Assembly (NCBI GenBank): GCA_030386875.1
Contig: CM059567.1
Span: forward strand, 83,197,130-83,261,129
Direction: 5' to 3'
Length of the DNA stretch: 64,000 nucleotides
From: Morinoia aosen
Taxonomy: Eukaryota; Arthropoda; Malacostraca; Amphipoda; Talitridae
Below, piece after piece: positions 1-13,606 of the stretch (the first letter of the stretch is position 1; each line of letters starts with the position of its first letter). The notes below the pieces were generated by a model that saw nothing but the letters and a program-made list of their open reading frames with translations, ran no database searches and had not been told where the DNA came from. Both the position numbers and the translations under genes were made by a program.

Positions 1-422
1 ACAGCCCTCCGAAAGTGTTGTCATTTGCGGCTGTGAACGATCTTTTTGTTCACGGGAGTAGCGTGAGGCTGGGAGATTCGTCGCACCTCAGTTGTAGGGA
101 ACAGTTTTCCGACCAAATCGATCGTGATCGTGAATTTCGATGAATGCATCGCACACTGATTGAATGAATCATCGTGAGCTGGTGTGCAGGCTCCTGCTCA
201 AAGTGAGCATTTGGTTCCAATCCAGAGCTGTTTGACGACGTTCCCTGCAATTGGAAGGTGTGACTTTGTTTTTTTTCGCGCAATTTAGGACGTGGACCAC
301 AATCGATAATACTGTTAGTTGAGCGTCGAGCATAGTGAAGCGGCGACATCATCGAGTATTGTTTTACTTGAAGGTAAGTTGGTCAAATACGAATTCGTTC
401 GTTCGACATGACAATCTTCGTC

Positions 423-542
423 GCCAACGGCCATACCACGTTGAATGCACCGCTTCTCGTCCGATCAGCGAAGTTAAGCAACGTTGGGTCTGGTTAGTAC
501 TTGGATGGGTGACCGCCTGGGAACACCAGATGCTGTTGGCTT
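423..542 (+). rRNA. 5S rRNA copy 1
   Basis: Starts GCCAACGGCC and ends GTTGGCT, which pair as helix I. The internal pol III promoter is visible: a box A-like GTTAAGC near position 51 and a box C-like GGATGGGTGACC near position 81. A T-run terminator follows at once (TTTTCAC). The upstream flank is of TGAC type. Confidence 0.97.
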
Positions 543-1509
543 TTCACCTTTTCCGTGTCTTCGTCGATGACAGGAATTTGGGTCAAATCTCCCGAGTGAA
601 TTTGATTTTTATCGCGGGATTGTCCCGTGAGGTCATTTTTTTCAATACTTTTGATTCCTTGCTTGCCTGCATTCGCGTACCCGCAGGTTGGAACCAAGCT
701 CCTATTTTGATATTTGCGCAGTCCAAAGGTCACCATTCAATGGTCGCCTTTTCTTCGTCACGTTCTGGAAAATCTTAGTCATCTAGATGGAATGAACCCG
801 ATGATGTTCATCGATTGATCGTTCTTTCCGGAAGCACATCTGTCTAGTGAATGAATATCTTTGGCAATGATTGCGCAGGTTATCTCAGCTTACGCCCTAT
901 GATGAGATCTTGGTGTTGGGCGCACCTTTTTCATGCGAGTGTACTCCGCTGAGTACATTCGGTGCTGGTATTTTACGATGGACGATTCACGTCCAGCCTC
1001 GGAAATGAACTCTTCGACTGTTATGATGCGCATGCAAGAGTGACAGCTGTGAGCAGCTGCCTGCTGTCCAATGGTGTCAAGATTTTGGAAACTACAGCCC
1101 TGCGAAAGTGTAGTCATTTGCGGCTGTGAATGTTCTTTTTGTTTACGGGAGAAGCGTGAGGCTGGGAGATGAAGCTCAGTTGTAGGTAACAGTTTTCCGA
1201 GCAAATCGATCGTGATCGTGAATTTCGATGAATGCATCGCACACTGATTGAATGAATCATCGTGAGCTGGTGTGCAGGCTCCTGCTCAAAGTGAGCATTT
1301 GTTCCAATCCAGAGCTGTTTGACGACGTTCCCTCCAATTGGAAGGTGTGACTTTGTTTTTTTTCGCGCAATTTAGGACGTGGACTACAATCGATAATACT
1401 GTTAGTTGAGCGTCGAGCATAGTGAAGCGGCGACATCATCGAGTATTGTTTTACTTGAAGATAAGTTGGTCAAATACGAATTCGTTCGTTCGACATGACA
1501 ATCTTCGTC
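543..1509 (+). repeat. 5S intergenic spacer (representative)
   Basis: A spacer of about 967 bp between copies 1 and 2; all other spacers are homologous. It begins with the T-run terminator and ends with a conserved flank (CGAATTCGTTCGTTCGACA) 36-18 bases before the 5S start. It contains short motifs rich in GATCG and ATCGATGA and a T-run of 8-10 before CGCGCAATT that varies in length. I see no second RNA gene in it: no snRNA, tRNA or spliced-leader pattern is conserved across units. Confidence 0.9.
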
Positions 1510-1629
1510 GCCAACGGCCATACCACGTTGAATGCACCGCTTCTCGTCCGATCAGCGAAGTTAAGCAACGTTGGGTCTGGTTAGTACTTGGATGGGTGAC
1601 CGCCTGGGAACACCAGATGCTGTTGGCTT
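1510..1629 (+). rRNA. 5S rRNA copy 2
   Basis: Same 5S sequence as copy 1, with a TGAC upstream flank and a 4-T terminator. The following spacer has the CACTTT variant. Copies 1-2 together match copies 3-4 as a two-unit block. Confidence 0.97.
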
Positions 1630-2597
1630 TTCACTTTTTCCGTGTCTTCGTCGATGACAGGAATTTGGGTCAAATCTCCCGAGTGAATTTGATTTTTATC
1701 GCGGGATTGTCCCGTGAGGTCATTTTTTTCAATAATTTTGATTCCTTGCTTGCCTGCATTCGCGTACCCGCAGGTTGGAACCAAGCTCCTATTTTGATAT
1801 TTGCGCAGTCCAAAGGTCACCATTCAATGGTCGCCTTTTCTTCGTCACGTTCTGGAAAATCTTAGGCATCTAGATGGAATGAACCCGATGATGTTCATCG
1901 ATTGATCGCCCTTTCCGGAAGCACATCTGTCTAGTGTATGAATATCTTTGGCAATGATTGCGCAGGTTATCTCAGCTTGCGCCCTATGATGAGATCTTGG
2001 TGTTGGGCGCATCTTTTCCATGCGAGTGTACTCCGCTGAATACATTCGGTGCTGATATTTTTCGATGGACGATTCACGTCGAGCCTCGGAAATGAGCTCT
2101 TCGACTGTTATGATGCGCATGCAAGAGTGACAGCTGTGAGCAGCTGCCTGCTGTTCAATGGTCTCAAGATTTTGGAAACTACAGCCCTCCGAAAGTCTAG
2201 TCATTTGCGGCTGTGAACGTTCTTTTTGTTTACGGGAGAAGCGTGAGGATGGGAGATGAAGCTCAGTTGTAGGTAACAGTTTTCCGAGCAAATCGATCGT
2301 GATCGTGAATTTCGATGAATGCATCGCACACTGATTGAATGAATCATCGTGAGCTGGTGTGCAGGCTCCTGCTCAAAGTGAGCATTTGGTTCCAATCCAG
2401 AGCTGTTTGACGACGTTCCCTGCAATTGGAAGGTGTGACTTTGTTTTTTTTCGCGCAATTTAGGACGTGGACCACAATCGATAATACTGTTAGTTGAGCG
2501 TCGAGCATAGTGAAGCGGCGACATCATCGAGTATTGTTTTACTTGAAGGTAAGTTGGTCAAATACGAATTCGTTCGTTCGACATGACAATCTTCGTC

Positions 2598-2717
2598 GCC
2601 AACGGCCATACCACGTTGAATGCACCGCTTCTCGTCCGATCAGCGAAGTTAAGCAACGTTGGGTCTGGTTAGTACTTGGATGGGTGACCGCCTGGGAACA
2701 CCAGATGCTGTTGGCTT
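2598..2717 (+). rRNA. 5S rRNA copy 3
   Basis: Standard 5S sequence with TGAC flank and 4-T terminator. It lies exactly 2,175 bp after copy 1 and has a near-identical spacer. Confidence 0.97.
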
Positions 2718-3684
2718 TTCACCTTTTCCGTGTCTTCGTCGATGACAGGAATTTGGGTCAAATCTCCCGAGTGAATTTGATTTTTATCGCGGGATTGTCC
2801 CGTGAGGTCATTTTTTTCAATACTTTTGATTCCTTGCTTGCCTGCATTCGCGTACCCGCAGGTTGGAACCAAGCTCCTATTTTGATATTTGCGCAGTCCA
2901 AAGGTCACCATTCAATGGTCGCCTTTTCTTCGTCACGTTCTGGAAAATCTTAGGCATCTAGATGGAATGAACCCGATGATGTTCATCGATTGATCGTTCT
3001 TTCCGGAAGCACATCTGTCTAGTGAATGAATATCTTTGGCAATGATTGCGCAGGTTATCTCAGCTTACGCCCTATGATGAGATCTTGGTGTTGGGCGCAC
3101 CTTTTTCATGCGAGTGTGCTCCGCTGAGTATATTCGGTGCTGGTATTTTACGATGGACGATTCACGTCCAGCCTCGGAAATGAACTCTTCGACTGTTATG
3201 ATGCGCATGCAAGAGTGACAGCTGTGAGCAGCTGCCTGCTGTCCAATGGTGTCAAGATTTTGGAAACTACAGCCCTGCGAAAGTGTAGTCATTTGCGGCT
3301 GTGAATGTTCTTTTTGTTTACGGGAGAAGCGTGAGGCTGGGAGATGAAGCTCAGTTGTAGGTAACAGTTTTCCGAGCAAATCGATCGTGATCGTGAATTT
3401 CGATGAATGCATCGCACACTGATTGAATGAATCATCGTGAGCTGGTGTGCAGGCTCCTGCTCAAAGTGAGCATTTGTTCCAATCCAGAGATGTTTGACGA
3501 CGTTCCCTCCAATTGGAAGGTGTGACTTTGTTTTTTTTCGCGCAATTTAGGACGTGGACTACAATCGATAATACTGTTAGTTGAGCGTCGAGCATAGTGA
3601 AGCGGCGACATCATCGAGTATTGTTTTACTTGAAGATAAGTTGGTCAAATACGAATTCGTTCGTTCGACATGACAATCTTCGTC

Positions 3685-3804
3685 GCCAACGGCCATACCA
3701 CGTTGAATGCACCGCTTCTCGTCCGATCAGCGAAGTTAAGCAACGTTGGGTCTGGTTAGTACTTGGATGGGTGACCGCCTGGGAACACCAGATGCTGTTG
3801 GCTT
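3685..3804 (+). rRNA. 5S rRNA copy 4
   Basis: Standard 5S sequence with TGAC flank, 4-T terminator and the CACTTT spacer variant. It lies exactly 2,175 bp after copy 2. Confidence 0.97.
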
Positions 3805-4772
3805 TTCACTTTTTCCGTGTCTTCGTCGATGACAGGAATTTGGGTCAAATCTCCCGAGTGAATTTGATTTTTATCGCGGGATTGTCCCGTGAGGTCATTT
3901 TTTTCAATAATTTTGATTCCTTGCTTGCCTGCATTCGCGTACCCGCAGGTTGGAACCAAGCTCCTATTTTGATATTTGCGCAGTCCAAAGGTCACCATTC
4001 AATGGTCGCCTTTTCTTCGTCACGTTCTGGAAAATCTTAGGCATCTAGATGGAATGAACCCGATGATGTTCATCGATTGATCGCCCTTTCCGGAAGCACA
4101 TCTGTCTAGTGTATGAATATCTTTGGCAATGATTGCGCAGGTTATCTCAGCTTGCGCCCTATGATGAGATCTTGGTGTTGGGCGCATCTTTTCCATGCGA
4201 GTGTACTCCGCTGAATACATTCGGTGCTGATATTTTTCGATGGACGATTCACGTCGAGCCTCGGAAATGAGCTCTTCGACTGTTATGATGCGCATGCAAG
4301 AGTGACAGCTGTGAGCAGCTGCCTGCTGTTCAATGGTCTCAAGGTTTTGGAAACTACAGCCCTCCGAAAGTCTAGTCATTTGCGGCTGTGAACGTTCTTT
4401 TTGTTTACGGGAGAAGCGTGAGGATGGGAGATGAAGCTCAGTTGTAGGTAACAGTTTTCCGAGCAAATCGATCGTGATCGTGAATTTCGATGAATGCATC
4501 GCACACTGATTGAATGAATCATCGTGAGCTGGTGTGCAGGCTCCTGCTCAAAGTGAGCATTTGTTCCAATCCTGAGCTGTTTGACGACGTTCCCTGCAAT
4601 TGAAAGGTGTGACTTTGTTTTTTTTTCGCGCAATTTAGGACGTGGACTACAATCGATAATACTGTTAGTTGAGCGTCGAGCATAGTGAAGCGGCGACATC
4701 ATCGAGTATTGTTTTACTTGAAGATAAGTTGGTCGAATACGAATTCGTTCGTTCGACATCGCAATCTTCCTC

Positions 4773-4892
4773 GCCAACGGCCATACCACGTTGAATGCAC
4801 CGCTTCTCGTCCGATCAGCGAAGTTAAGCAACGTTGGGTCTGGTTAGTACTTGGATGGGTGACCGCCTGGGAACACCAGATGCTGTTGGCTT
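4773..4892 (+). rRNA. 5S rRNA copy 5
   Basis: Standard 5S sequence. This is the first copy of the second spacer class: TCGC upstream flank and 5-T terminator (TTTTTAC). Confidence 0.97.
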
Positions 4893-5863
4893 TTTACCTT
4901 TTCCGCGTCTTCTTCGATGACAGGAATTTGGGTCAAATCTCCCGAGTGAATTCGATTTTTTCCGCGGGATTGTCCCGTGAGGTCATTTTTTCAACACTTT
5001 AGATTCCTTGCTTGCCTGCATTCGCGTACCCGCAGGTTGGAACCAAGCTCCTATTTTGATATTTGCACAGTCCAAAGGTCACCATTCAATGGTCGCCTTT
5101 TCTTCGTCACGTTCTGGAAAATCTTAGGCATCTAGATGGAATGAACCCGATGATGTTCATCGGTTGATCGCCCTTTCCGGAAGCACATCTGTCTAGTGAG
5201 TGAATATCTTTGGCAATGATTGCGCAGGTTATCTCAGCTTGCGCCCTATGATGAGATCTTGGTGTTGGGCGCATCTTTTCCATGCGAGTGTACTCCGCTG
5301 AGTACATTCGGTGCTGATATTTTTCGATGAACGATTCACGTCGAGCCTCGGAAATTAGCTCTTCGACTGGTATGATGCGCATGCAAGAGTGACATCTGTG
5401 AGCAGCTGCCTGCTGTTCAACGGTCTGGAGATTTTGGATACTACAGCCCTCCGAAAGTGTTGTCATTTGCGGCTGTGAACGATCTTTTTGTTCACGGGAG
5501 TAGCGTGAGGCTGGGAGATTCGTCGCACCTCAGTTGTAGGGAACAGTTTTCCGAGCAAATCGATCGTGATCGTGAATTTCGATGAATGCATCGCACACTG
5601 ATTGAATGAACCATCGTGAGCTGGTGTGCAGGCTCCTGCTCAAAGTGAGCATTTGTTCCAATCCAGAGCTGTTTGACGACGTTCCCTGCAATTGGAAGGT
5701 GTGACTTTGTTTTTTTTCGCGCAATTTAGGACGTGGACTACAATCGATAATACTGTTAGTTGAGCGTCGAGCATAGTGAAGCGGCGACATCATCGAGTAT
5801 TGTTTTACTTGAAGGTAAGTTGGTCAAATACGAATTCGTTCGTTCGACATGACAATCTTCGTC

Positions 5864-5983
5864 GCCAACGGCCATACCACGTTGAATGCACCGCTTCTCG
5901 TCCGATCAGCGAAGTTAAGCAACGTTGGGTCTGGTTAGTACTTGGATGGGTGACCGCCTGGGAACACCAGATGCTGTTGGCTT
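5864..5983 (+). rRNA. 5S rRNA copy 6
   Basis: Standard 5S sequence with TGAC flank and 4-T terminator. Confidence 0.97.
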
Positions 5984-6950
5984 TTCACCTTTTCCGTGTC
6001 TTCGTCGATGACAGGAATTTGGGTCAAATCTCCCGAGTGAATTTGATTTTTATCGCGGGATTGTCCCGTGAGGTCATTTTTTTCAATACTTTTGATTCCT
6101 TGCTTGCCTGCATTCGCGTACCCGCAGGTTGGAACCAAGCTCCTATTTTGATATTTGCGCAGTCCAAAGGTCACCATTCAATGGTCGCCTTTTCTTCGTC
6201 ACGTTCTGGAAAATCTTAGGCATCTAGATGGAATGAACCCGATGATGTTCATCGATTGATCGTTCTTTCCGGAAGCACATCTGTCTAGTGAATGAATATC
6301 TTTGGCAATGATTGCGCAGGTTATCTCAGCTTGCGCCCTATGATGAGATCTTGGTGTTGGGCGCACCTTTTTCATGCGAGTGTACTCCGCTGAGTACATT
6401 CGGTGCTGGTATTTTTCGATGGACGATTCACGTCCAGCCTCGGAAATGAACTCTTCGACTGTTATGATGCGCATGCAAGAGTGACAGCTGTGAGCAGCTG
6501 CCTGCTGTCCAATGGTGTCAAGATTTTGGAAACTACAGCCCTGCGAAAGTGTAGTCATTTGCGGCTGTGAATGTTCTTTTTGTTTACGGGAGAAGCGTGA
6601 GGCTGGGAGATGAAGCTCAGTTGTAGGTAACAGTTTTCCGAGCAAATCGATCGTGATCCTTAATTTCGATGAATGCATCGCACACTGATTGAATTAATCA
6701 TCGTGAGCTGGTGTGCAGGCTCCTGCTCAAAGTGAGCATTTGTTCCAATCCAGAGCTGTTTGACGACGTTCCCTGCGATTGGAAGGTGTGACTTGGTTTT
6801 TTTTCGCGCAATTTAGGACGTGGACTACAATCGATGATACTGTTAGTTGAGCGTCGAGCATAGTGAAGCGGCGACATCATCGAGTATTGTTTTACTTGAA
6901 GATAAGTTGGTCAAATACGAATTCGTTCGTTCGACATGACAATCTTCGTC

Positions 6951-7070
6951 GCCAACGGCCATACCACGTTGAATGCACCGCTTCTCGTCCGATCAGCGAA
7001 GTTAAGCAACGTTGGGTCTGGTTAGTACTTGGATGGGTGACCGCCTGGGAACACCAGATGCTGTTGGCTT
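6951..7070 (+). rRNA. 5S rRNA copy 7 (hybrid flanks)
   Basis: Standard 5S sequence. Upstream flank is TGAC, as in the 4-T class, but the downstream spacer belongs to the 5-T class. It is the only copy with this combination, which suggests a crossover or conversion end at or near the gene. Confidence 0.97.
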
Positions 7071-8043
7071 TTTACCTTTTCCGTGTCTTCTTCGATGACA
7101 GGAATTTTGGTCCAATCTCCCAAGTGAATTTGATTTTTTCCGCGGGATTGTCCCGTGAGGTCATTTTTTTCAATATTTTAGATTCCTTGCTTGCCTGCAT
7201 TCGCGTACCCGCAGGTTGGAACCAAGCTCCTATTTTGATATTTGCACAGTCCAAAAGTCACCATTCAATGGTCGCCTTTTCTTCGTCACGTTCTGGAAAA
7301 TCTTAGGCATCTAGATGGAATGAGCCCGATGATGTTCACCGGTTGATCGCCCTTTCCGGAAGCAGTTCTGTCTAGTGAATGAATATCTTTGGCAATGATT
7401 GCGCAGGTTATCTCAGCTTGCGCCCTATGATGAGATCTTGGTGTTGGGCGCATCTTTTCCATGCGAGTGTACTCCGCTGAGTACATTCGGTGCTGATATT
7501 TTTCGATGAACGATTCACGTCGAGCCTCGGAAATTAGCTCTTCGACTGTTATGATGCGCATGCAAGAGTGACATCTGTGAGCAGCTGCCTGCTGTTCAAC
7601 GGTCTGGAGATTTTGGATACTACAGCCCTCCGAAAGTGTTGTCATTTGCGGCTGTGAACGATCTTTTTGTTCACGGGAGTAGCGTGAGGCTGGGAGATTC
7701 GTCGCACCTCAGTTGTAGGGAACAGTTTTCCGAGCAAATCGATCGTGATCGTGAATTTCGATGAATGCATCGCACACTGATTGAATGAATCATCGTGAGC
7801 TGGTGTGCAGGCTCCTGCTCAAAGTGAGCATTTGGTTCCAATCCAGAGCTGTTTGACGACGTTCCCTGCAATTGGAAGGTGTGACTTTGTTTTTTTTCGC
7901 GCAATTTAGGACGTGGACCACAATCGATAATACTGTTAGTTGAGCGTCGAGCATAGTGACGCGGCGACATCATCGAGTATTGTTTTACTTGAAGGTAAGT
8001 TGGTCAAATACGAATTCGTTCGTTCGACATGACAATCTTCGTC

Positions 8044-8163
8044 GCCAACGGCCATACCACGTTGAATGCACCGCTTCTCGTCCGATCAGCGAAGTTAAGC
8101 AACGTTGGGTCTGGTTAGTACTTGGATGGGTGACCGCCTGGGAACACCAGATGCTGTTGGCTT
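8044..8163 (+). rRNA. 5S rRNA copy 8
   Basis: Standard 5S sequence with TGAC flank and 4-T terminator. The upstream spacer has an AGTGACGCGG variant where most units have AGTGAAGCGG. Confidence 0.97.
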
Positions 8164-9131
8164 TTCACCTTTTCCGTGTCTTCGTCGATGACAGGAATTT
8201 GGGTCAAATCTCCCGAGTGAATTTGATTTTTATCGCGGGATTGTCCCGTGAGGTCATTTTTTTCAATACTTTTGATTCCTTGCTTGCCTGCATTCGCGTA
8301 CCCGCAGGTTGGAACCAAGCTCCTATTTTGATATTTGCGCAGTCCAAAGGTCACCATTCAATGGTCGCCTTTTCTTCGTCACGTTCTGGAAAATCTTAGT
8401 CATCTAGATGGAATGAACCCGATGATGTTCATCGATTGATCGTTCTTTCCGGAAGCACATCTGTCTAGTGAATGAATATCTTTGGCAATGATTGCGCAGG
8501 TTATCTCAGCTTACGCCCTATGATGAGATCTTGGTGTTGGGTGCACCTTTTTCATGCGAGTGTATTCCGCTGAGTACATTCGGTGCTGGTATTTTTCGAT
8601 GGACGATTCACGTCCAGCCTCGGAAATGAACTCTTCGACTGTTATGATGCGCATGCAAGAGTGACAGCTGTGAGCAGCTGCCTGCTGTTCAATGGTCTCA
8701 AGATTTTGGAAACTACAGCCCTCCGAAAGTCTAGTCATTTGCGGCTGTGAACGTTCTTTTTGTTTACGGGAGAAGCGTGAGGATGGGAGATGAAGCTCAG
8801 TTGTAGGTAACAGTTTTCCGAGCAAATCGATCGTGATCGTGAATTTCGATGAATGCATCGCACACTGATTGAATGAATCATCGTGAGCTGGTGTGCAGGC
8901 TCCTGCTCAAAGTGAGCATTTGTTCCAATCCTCAGCTGTTTGACGACGTTCCCTGCAATTGAAAGGTGTGACTTTGTTTTTTTTTCGCGCAATTTAGGAC
9001 GTGGACTACAATCGATAATACTGTTAGTTGAGCGTCGAGCATAGTGAAGCGGCGACATCATCGAGTATTGTTTTACTTGAAAATAAGTTTGTCAAATACG
9101 AATTCGTTCGTTCGACATGGCAATCTTCCTC

Positions 9132-9251
9132 GCCAACGGCCATACCACGTTGAATGCACCGCTTCTCGTCCGATCAGCGAAGTTAAGCAACGTTGGGTCT
9201 GGTTAGTACTTGGATGGGTGACCGCCTGGGAACACCAGATGCTGTTGGCTT
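9132..9251 (+). rRNA. 5S rRNA copy 9
   Basis: Standard 5S sequence with TGGC flank and 5-T terminator. It is the first gene of a three-unit block that recurs at copies 16-18. Confidence 0.97.
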
Positions 9252-10222
9252 TTTACCTTTTCCGTGTCTTCTTCGATGACAGGAATTTGGGTCAAATCTC
9301 CCGAGTGAATTCGATTTTTTCCGCGGGATTGTCCGGTGAGGTCATTTTTTCAACACTTTGGATTCCTTGCTTGCCTGCATTCGCGTACCCGCAGGTTGGA
9401 ACCAAGCTCCTATTTTGATATTTGCACAGTCCAAAGGTCACCATTCAATGGTCGCCTTTTCTTCGTCACGTTCTGGAAAATCTTAGTCATCTAGATGGAA
9501 TGAACCCGATGATGTTCATCGATTGATCGCCCTTTCCGGAAGCACATCTGTCTAGTGAATGAATATCTTTGGCAATGATTGCGCAGGTTATCTCAGCTTG
9601 CGCCCTATGATGAGATCTTGGTGTTGGGCGCATCTTTTCCATGCGAGTGTACTCCGCTGAGTACATTCGGTGCTTATATTTTTCGATGGACGATTCACGT
9701 CGAGCCTCGGAAATTAGCTCTTCGACTGTTATGATGCGCATGCAAGAGTGACATCTGTGAGCAGCTGCCTGCTGTTCAACGGTCTGGAGATTTTGGATAC
9801 TACAGCCCTCCGAAAGTGTTGTCATTTGCGGCTGTGAACGATCTCTTTGTTCACGGGAGTAGCGTGAGGCTGGGAGATTCGTCGCACCTCAGTTGTAGGG
9901 AACAGTTTTCCGAGCAAATCGATCGTGATCGTGAATTTCGATGAATGCATCGCACACTGATTGAATGAATCATCGTGAGCTGGTGTGCAGGCTCCTGCTC
10001 AAAGTGAGCATTTGTTCCAATCCAGAGCTGTTTGACGACGTTCCCTCCAATTGGAAGGTGTGACTTTGTTTTTTTTCGCGCAATTAAGGACGTGGACCAC
10101 AATCGATAATACTGTTAGTTGAGCGTCGAGCATAGTGAAGCGGCGACATCATCGAGTATTGTTTTACTTGAAGATAAGTTGGTCAAATACGAATTCGTTC
10201 GTTCGACATGACAATCTTCGTC

Positions 10223-10342
10223 GCCAACGGCCATACCACGTTGAATGCACCGCTTCTCGTCCGATCAGCGAAGTTAAGCAACGTTGGGTCTGGTTAGTAC
10301 TTGGATGGGTGACCGCCTGGGAACACCAGATGCTGTTGGCTT
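10223..10342 (+). rRNA. 5S rRNA copy 10
   Basis: Standard 5S sequence with TGAC flank, 4-T terminator and CACTTT variant. Counterpart of copy 17 in the duplicated block. Confidence 0.97.
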
Positions 10343-11310
10343 TTCACTTTTTCCGTGTCTACGTCGATGACAGGAATTTGGGTCAAATCTCCCGAGTGAA
10401 TTTGATTTTTATCGCGGGATTGTCCCGTGAGGTCATTTTTTTCAATAATTTTGATTCCTTGCTTGCCTGCATTCGCGTACCCGCAGGTTGGAACCAAGCT
10501 CCTATTTTGATATTTGCGCAGTCCAAAGGTCACCATTCAATGGTCGCCTTTTCTTCGTCACGTTCTGGAAAATCTTAGGCATCTAGATGGAATGAACCCG
10601 ATGATGTTCATCGATTGATCGACCTTTCCGGAAGCACATCTGTCTAGTGTATGAATATCTTTGGCAATGATTGCGCAGGTTATCTCAGCTTGCGCCCTAT
10701 GATGAGATCTTGGTGTTGGGCGCATCTTTTCCATGCGAGTGTACTCCCCTGAATACATTCGGTGCTGATATTTTTCGATGGACGATTCACGTCGAGCCTC
10801 GGAAATGAGCTCTTCGACTGTTATGATGCGCATGCAAGAGTGACAGCTGTGAGCAGCTGCCTGCTGTTCAATGGTCTCAAGATTTTGGAAACCACAGCCC
10901 TCCGAAAGTCTAGTCATTTGCGGCTGTGAACGTTCTTTTTGTTTACGGGAGAAGCGTGAGGATGGGAGATGAAGCTCAGTTGTAGGTAACAGTTTTCCGA
11001 GCAAATCGATCGTGATCGTGAATTTCGATGAATGCATCGCACACTGATTGAATGAATCATCGTGAGCTGGTGTGCAGGCTCCTGCTCAAAGTGAGCATTT
11101 GTTCCAATCCTCAGCTGTTTGACGACGTTCCCTGCAATTGAAAGGTGTGACTTTGTTTTTTTTTCGCGCAATTTAGGACGTGGACTACAATCGATAATAC
11201 TGTTAGTTGAGCGTCGAGCATAGTGAAGCGGCGACATCATCGAGTATTGTTTTACTTGAAGATAAGTTGGTCAAATACGAATTCGTTCGTTCGACACGAC
11301 AATCTTCGTC

Positions 11311-11430
11311 GCCAACGGCCATACCACGTTGAATGCACCGCTTCTCGTCCGATCAGCGAAGTTAAGCAACGTTGGGTCTGGTTAGTACTTGGATGGGTGA
11401 CCGCCTGGGAACACCAGATGCTGTTGGCTT
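11311..11430 (+). rRNA. 5S rRNA copy 11
   Basis: Standard 5S sequence with CGAC flank and 5-T terminator. Counterpart of copy 18 in the duplicated block. Confidence 0.97.
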
Positions 11431-12397
11431 TTTACCTTTTCCGCGTCTTCTTCGATGACAGGAATTTGGGTCAAATCTCCCGAGTGAATTCGATTTTTTC
11501 CGCGGGATTGTCCCGTGAGGTCATTTTTTCAACACTTTAGATTCCTTGCTTGCCTGCATTCGCGTACCCGCAGGTTGGAACCAAGCTCCTATTTTGATAT
11601 TTGCGCAGTCCAAAGGTCACCATTCAATGGTCGCCTTTTCTTCGTCACGTTCTGGAAAATCTTAGGCATCTAGATGGAATGAACCCGATGATGTTCATCG
11701 GTTGATCGCCCTTTCCGGAAGCACATCTGTCTAGTGAGTGAATATCTTTGGCAATGATTGCGCAGGTTATCTCAGCTTGCGCCCTATGATGAGATCTTGG
11801 TGTTGGGCGCATCTTTTCCGTGCGAGTGTACTCCGCTGAGTACATTCGGTGCTGATATTTTTCGATGAACGATTCACGTCGAGCCTCGGAAATTAGCTCT
11901 TCGACTGTTATGATGCGCATGCAAGAGTGACATCTGTGAGCAGCTGTCTGCTGTTCAATGGTCTCAAGATTTTGGAAACTACAGCCCTCCGAAAGTGTTG
12001 TCATTTGCGGCCGTGAACGTTCTTTTTGTTTACGGGAGAAGCGTGAGGCTGGGAGATGAAGCTCAGTTGTAGGTAACAGTTTTCCGAGCAAATCGATCGT
12101 GATCGTGAATTTCGATGAATGCATCGCACACTGATTGAATGAATCATCGTGAGCTGGTGTGCAGGCTCCTGCTCAAAGTGAGCATTTGTTCCAATCCTGA
12201 GCTGTTTGACGACGTTCCCTGCAATTGAAAGGTGTGACTTTGTTTTTTTTTCGCGCAATTTAGGACGTGGACTACAATCGATAATACTGTTAGTTGAGCG
12301 TCGAGCATAGTGAAGCGGCGACATCATCGAGTATTGTTTTACTTGAAGATAAGTTGGTCGAATACGAATTCGTTCGTTCGACATCGCAATCTTCCTC

Positions 12398-12517
12398 GCC
12401 AACGGCCATACCACGTTGAATGCACCGCTTCTCGTCCGATCAGCGAAGTTAAGCAACGTTGGGTCTGGTTAGTACTTGGATGGGTGACCGCCTGGGAACA
12501 CCAGATGCTGTTGGCTT
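12398..12517 (+). rRNA. 5S rRNA copy 12
   Basis: Standard 5S sequence with TCGC flank and 5-T terminator. The downstream spacer shares private variants with that of copy 21. Confidence 0.97.
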
Positions 12518-13486
12518 TTTACCTTTTCCGTGTCTTCTTCGATGACAGGAATTTGGGTCAAATCTCCCGAGTGAATTCGATTTTTTCCGCGGGATTGTCC
12601 GGTGAGGTCATTTTTTCAACACTTTAGATTCCTTGCTTGCCTGTATTCGCGTACCCGCAGGTTGGAACCAAGCTCCTATTTTGATATTTGCACAGTCCAA
12701 AGGTCACCATTCAATGGTCGCCTTTTCTTCGTCACGTTCTGGAAAATCTTAGTCATCTAGATGGAATGAACCCGATGATGTTCATCGATTGATCGCCCTT
12801 TCCGGAAGCACATCTGTCTAGTGAATGAATATCTTTGGCAATGATTGCGCAGGTTATCTCAGCTTGCGCCCTATGATGAGATCTTGGTGTTGGGCGCATC
12901 TTTTCCATGCGAGTGTACTCCGCTGAGTACATTCGGTGCTGATATTTTTCGATGGACGATTCACGTCGAGCCTCGGAAATTAGCTCTTGGACTGTTATGA
13001 TGCGCATGCAAGAGTGACATCTGTGAGCAGCTGCCTGCTGTTCAATGGTCTCAAGATTTTGGAAACTACAGCCCTCCGAAAGTGTTGTCATTTGCGGCTG
13101 TGAACGTTTTTTCGTTCACGGGAGTAGCGTGAGGCTGAGAGATGAAGCTCAGTTGTAGGTAACAGTTTTCCGAGCAAATCGATCGTGATCGTGAATTTCG
13201 ATGAATGCATCGCACACTGATTGATTGAATGAACCATCGTGACCTGGTGCGCAGGCTCCTGCTCAAAGTGAGCATTTGTTCCAATCCTGAGCTGTTTGAC
13301 GACGTTTCCTTCAATTGGAAGGTGTGACTTTGTTTTTTTTCGCGCAATTTAGGACGTGGACTACAATCGATAATACTGTTAGTTGAGCGTCGAGCATAGT
13401 GAAGCGGCGACATCATCGAGTATTGTTTTACTTGAAGATAAGTTGGTCAAATACGAATTCGTTCGTTCGACACGACAATCTTCGTC

Positions 13487-13606
13487 GCCAACGGCCATAC
13501 CACGTTGAATGCACCGCTTCTCGTCCGATCAGCGAAGTTAAGCAACGTTGGGTCTGGTTAGTACTTGGATGGGTGACCGCCTGGGAACACCAGATGCTGT
13601 TGGCTT
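13487..13606 (+). rRNA. 5S rRNA copy 13
   Basis: Standard 5S sequence with CGAC flank and 5-T terminator. The upstream spacer has a private 4-bp insertion (GATTGATTGAATG) shared only with the spacer before copy 22. Confidence 0.97.

Noticed and set aside
355..422. Perfect splice-donor-like GAAGGTAAGT upstream of 5S, as in a spliced-leader RNA gene linked to 5S
   Set aside because: Most units have GAAGATAAG or GAAAATAAG, so the donor is not conserved, and no Sm-site or SL structure follows.
335..778. Open frame of up to 147 codons through each 5S gene and spacer, repeated about 25 times, with minus-strand frames of 80-159 codons
   Set aside because: The frames are repeated because the rDNA unit is. 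They cross the 5S gene, change length with single spacer substitutions, and have no codon-level conservation beyond that of the DNA.
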